Assembly (NCBI GenBank): GCA_003554105.1
Contig: PWFQ01000065.1
Location: 25,007 to 89,006, forward strand
Reading direction: 5' to 3'
Source: Clostridiaceae bacterium
GTDB taxonomy: Bacteria > Bacillota > Clostridia > Peptostreptococcales > T1SED10-28
DNA: 64,000 nucleotides
Each line of letters opens with the position of its first letter. Within the stretch, counting starts at the first letter, position 1. Both the position numbers and the translations under genes were made by a program. Positions 63,899-64,000 of this stretch are shown here, one piece after another. The notes under the pieces were generated by a model. It ran no database searches and had not been told where the DNA came from. It was given only the letters and a program-made list of their open reading frames with translations.

Positions 63899-64000
<102 letters not shown>

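Overview
The window is a low-GC, gene-dense piece of a Gram-positive bacterial chromosome, almost certainly from a clostridial Firmicute. The signs are strong AGGAGG-type ribosome binding sites, many GTG and TTG starts, consensus SigA promoters (TTGACA-17-TATAAT), and firmicute marker genes: ctsR-mcsA-mcsB-clpC, a CarD-type regulator, YacL-type PIN/TRAM, mrnC, rlmB, yacP, sigH followed by tuf, and an archaeal-type ProRS of the kind common in Clostridia. A sodium-pump decarboxylase module suggests sodium-based energetics and an amino-acid or organic-acid fermenting life. I saw no rRNA, tRNA, CRISPR array, insertion sequence or phage gene.

Layout. 44-2138: membrane and biotin-carrier subunits of a sodium-translocating decarboxylase (the carboxyltransferase subunit lies upstream of the window). 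2204-7978: cofactor and information genes birA, an ECF substrate-binding subunit (probably pantothenate), coaX, dusB, greA, lysS. 8017-9282: a lipoprotein with a DUF4015-like domain, interrupted by one in-frame TAA. 9396-13813: a signalling island with an HD-GYP protein carrying an extracellular solute-binding sensor, a stand-alone B12-binding protein with the CarH-type W-x9-EH signature, a soluble histidine kinase and a PopT/DUF368 flippase. 13897-24834: transporters (AzlCD, EamA, MFS), peptidases (M29, PepF), a histidine phosphatase, an extracellular GH13 lipoprotein, a GNAT enzyme and dCTP deaminase. 24835-26960: a radical-SAM plus DUF4130 DNA-metabolism pair behind a promoter carrying two LexA-like SOS boxes. 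27236-34253: SppA-like peptidase, CHAD protein, alpha/beta hydrolase, BioY behind a BirA-type operator, EamA transporter, NIF3, DegV. 34579-37921: msrB with a structured leader, then an OpuC-type ABC transporter operon that ends in a thiamine-binding DUF77 gene. 38101-45014: cysE, an FTCD-cyclodeaminase-like protein, a purine permease, an unknown single-pass membrane protein, a PLP-fold/GNAT fusion lacking the PLP lysine, and hisC. 45190-47259: an EF-G paralogue. 47518-64000: the conserved firmicute stress and translation block from ctsR to tuf.

How parts work together. Biotin is a theme: a biotin-dependent pump, its ligase/repressor BirA, and BioY with an operator that BirA should bind. The ctsR operon carries its own CtsR operator. 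The most interesting candidates are the B12-sensor/kinase/HD-GYP island, the SOS-box radical-SAM pair, and the PLP-fold/acetyltransferase fusion. Compared with the usual clostridial order, disA (next to radA) and cysS (after gltX) are missing from their expected places.
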